Assembly: GCF_008124625.1 (NCBI RefSeq)
Contig: NZ_VNHM01000001.1
Span: 1 to 64,000, forward strand
Length of the DNA: 64,000 nucleotides
Direction: 5' to 3'
DNA from: Desulfallas thermosapovorans DSM 6562
GTDB lineage: Bacteria > Bacillota > Desulfotomaculia > Desulfotomaculales > Desulfallaceae
Position numbers and translations under genes: made by a program. Positions within the stretch are counted from its first letter, which is position 1; the number at the start of each line of letters is the position of its first letter. Of the stretch, positions 62,904-64,000 are shown piece by piece. Below the pieces are notes generated by a model. That model did not search any database and was not told where the DNA came from. It saw only the letters and a program-made list of their open reading frames with translations.

Positions 62904-63779
62904 ATGCATCTTGAACCTCCGGTCTTCAGGCCACCCAGCGAAGCATTCAGCCTCATTTTCCAACTCACCATCGGGTGCCGCCATAATGCCTGTACTTTTT
63001 GCGGCATGTATAAAGGCAAGACGTACCGCGTAAAAACATGGGAAGAAATCAAGGGGGATATAGATATTTGCTCAGCCCAAATGAAGGGTATTAAAAAGGT
63101 TTTCCTGGCAGACGGTGACGCTCTGGCGGCGGATACACCTCTCATTTTAAAAACAGCTTTTTATCTTTATAAAAAATTCCCTGGTCTGAAGCGAATCAGC
63201 ATGTACGCCGGTCCCAAGGATATTTTGACCAAATCTGTGGATGAGTTGAAGGAAATTCATAACGCCGGGATTAGTTTATTATATCTTGGCGTAGAAACCG
63301 GTAGTGACAACATATTAAAGACTGTCTGTAAAGGGGTATCTGCCAAAGAAATGATACAGGCCGGGAGAAAAGCTCTACAAACTGGATTTGAACTATCGGT
63401 AACTATCATCAACGGACTTGGAGGCACTGCATTATGGAAGGAACATGCTTTGGAAACCGCCAAGGTAATTACTGCCATAAACCCCACATACCTGGGTGCG
63501 CTGACCCTGATGCCTGTTCCCAACACAGTTTTATACAGGCAGATACAGCAAGGTAAGTTTATACTGCCCGATGCCATGCAAATCCTACGGGAAATGAAAT
63601 GTTTACTGGAAAATATGGACCTAACCAATTGTATTTTCAGAACCAATCACGCCTCCAATTACTTGCCTTTACGCGGGATATTAAATAAAGATAAGAATAG
63701 TCTGATAACTATACTGGAGCAAGCCATTTCGCAACCTGGAACGATACCGTTAAGACCGGAGTACAGAAGGGGCTTGTAA
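62904..63779 (+). CDS. Radical SAM protein
   Basis: 291 residues with the cluster motif GCRHNACTFCGMYK near residue 26. The spacing is Cys-x4-Cys-x2-Cys, not the standard x3-x2; both spacings occur in the superfamily. Later segments ISMYAGPKDILTKSVDELKEIHNAGISLLYLGVETGSDNILKTVCKG resemble the Elp3/HemN-like barrel. Substrate unknown. ATG 62904 follows TAGGAGGTGA. No partner gene indicates the reaction. Confidence 0.85.
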   Translation: MHLEPPVFRPPSEAFSLIFQLTIGCRHNACTFCGMYKGKTYRVKTWEEIKGDIDICSAQMKGIKKVFLADGDALAADTPLILKTAFYLYKKFPGLKRISMYAGPKDILTKSVDELKEIHNAGISLLYLGVETGSDNILKTVCKGVSAKEMIQAGRKALQTGFELSVTIINGLGGTALWKEHALETAKVITAINPTYLGALTLMPVPNTVLYRQIQQGKFILPDAMQILREMKCLLENMDLTNCIFRTNHASNYLPLRGILNKDKNSLITILEQAISQPGTIPLRPEYRRGL

Positions 63780-63809
63780 AAAAGATTTTTATAAAAGTAA
63801 AATAATAAA

Positions 63810-63872
63810 GCAATTGCTTACTATTTATGGTAATATATGCTTATATTACCATATTGGAGGAGGCAATTGCTT
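63810..63872 (+). promoter_or_regulatory. Repeats and hairpin at the start of the last gene
   Basis: GCAATTGCTT occurs at 63810-63819 and again at 63863-63872; its GCAATTGC core is a palindrome. Between them lies ATGGTAATATA-TGCT-TATATTACCAT (63827-63852). The second copy touches the start codon. This could be an operator or an RNA fold that controls the ribosome site. Confidence 0.45.
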
Positions 63873-64000
63873 TGTTTGTAAAATACCTAATCACTTTCGC
63901 CGTCTGTTTACTGTTTTCACTAAACTGTGCCGGTGCTCAATACGCGGTGGACCCACGAGCGACCGTTATTGATAATGAAGAACATAACATTATGCGACTG
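63872..64000 (+). CDS. Secreted protein, N-terminal fragment (possible CAP-domain protein)
   Basis: 43 codons run off the window. TTG 63872 lies eight bases after GGAGGAGG. Residues 1-23 are a signal peptide (FVKYLITFAVCLLFSLNCAGA), and the mature part starts QYAVDPRATVIDNEEHNIM. The NEEHNIMRL ending resembles the first helix of CAP/SCP domains, but too little is present to be sure. Confidence 0.6.
   Translation, partial: MFVKYLITFAVCLLFSLNCAGAQYAVDPRATVIDNEEHNIMRL

Overview
The window reads as chromosomal DNA of a spore-forming, strictly anaerobic, moderately low-GC Firmicute of the Desulfotomaculum/Peptococcaceae type. The basis is a Wood-Ljungdahl (reductive acetyl-CoA) gene set of clostridial type, selenoprotein redox subunits joined to HdrA, an anaerobic cobalamin pathway, and sporulation genes (SpoVM, SpoVB, a SleB-like hydrolase). 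The taxonomic call is inference; no rRNA gene or diagnostic sulfate-reduction gene is present.

Layout. 1-4830: end of acsB, then acsC, cooC, acsD and acsE, the acetyl-CoA synthase / corrinoid protein / methyltransferase part of the pathway. 4831-19483: two related flavin-based redox modules. Module 1 is a double-length HdrA, a selenocysteine MvhD/FlxD, two iron-sulfur subunits, an FAD/NAD(P) subunit and an HdrD-like protein (Flx-Hdr type). Module 2 is a still larger HdrA carrying a whole GltD-type FAD/NAD(P)H domain nested inside it, a second selenocysteine MvhD with Sec at a different place, then metV and metF. It looks like a pyridine-nucleotide-wired version of the MetFV-Hdr-MvhD methylene-THF reductase. 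19890-21434: DnaD-like and DnaC-like replication proteins. 21454-28827: cbiD-E-T-L-F-G-H-J-X-C, which would supply the corrinoid for acsC/acsD/acsE.

28828-45560: SleB-like hydrolase, a P-loop/Asp23 protein, small hypotheticals, a starch-binding-module protein, tRNA-Pro, adenylate kinase, a methyltransferase, a complete branched-chain amino acid ABC transporter (livK-H-M-G-F), trxB, a MeaB-type GTPase and a DnaQ-DinG helicase. 45560-64000: a tiny spoVM missed by ordinary ORF calling, TIGR04086 membrane protein, TPR protein, folE, a YpmA-like protein, surE, spoVB, an EF-G paralogue behind an attenuator-like leader, panB behind a tandem pan-type RNA motif, tRNA-Trp, ddl, a GalT-like enzyme, UPF0182, an alpha/beta hydrolase behind a structured leader, pfkA, comFB, a radical SAM protein and the start of a secreted protein.

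The most unusual content is the 5.2-19.5 kb redox region: two adjacent HdrA-MvhD pairs, both MvhD genes interrupted by an in-frame UGA with a hairpin just downstream, and the GltD-in-HdrA nested fusion directly upstream of metVF. Other good finds are the tandem bulged-A hairpins before panB, the 21-residue SpoVM, and a cbiH gene with no normal start codon.
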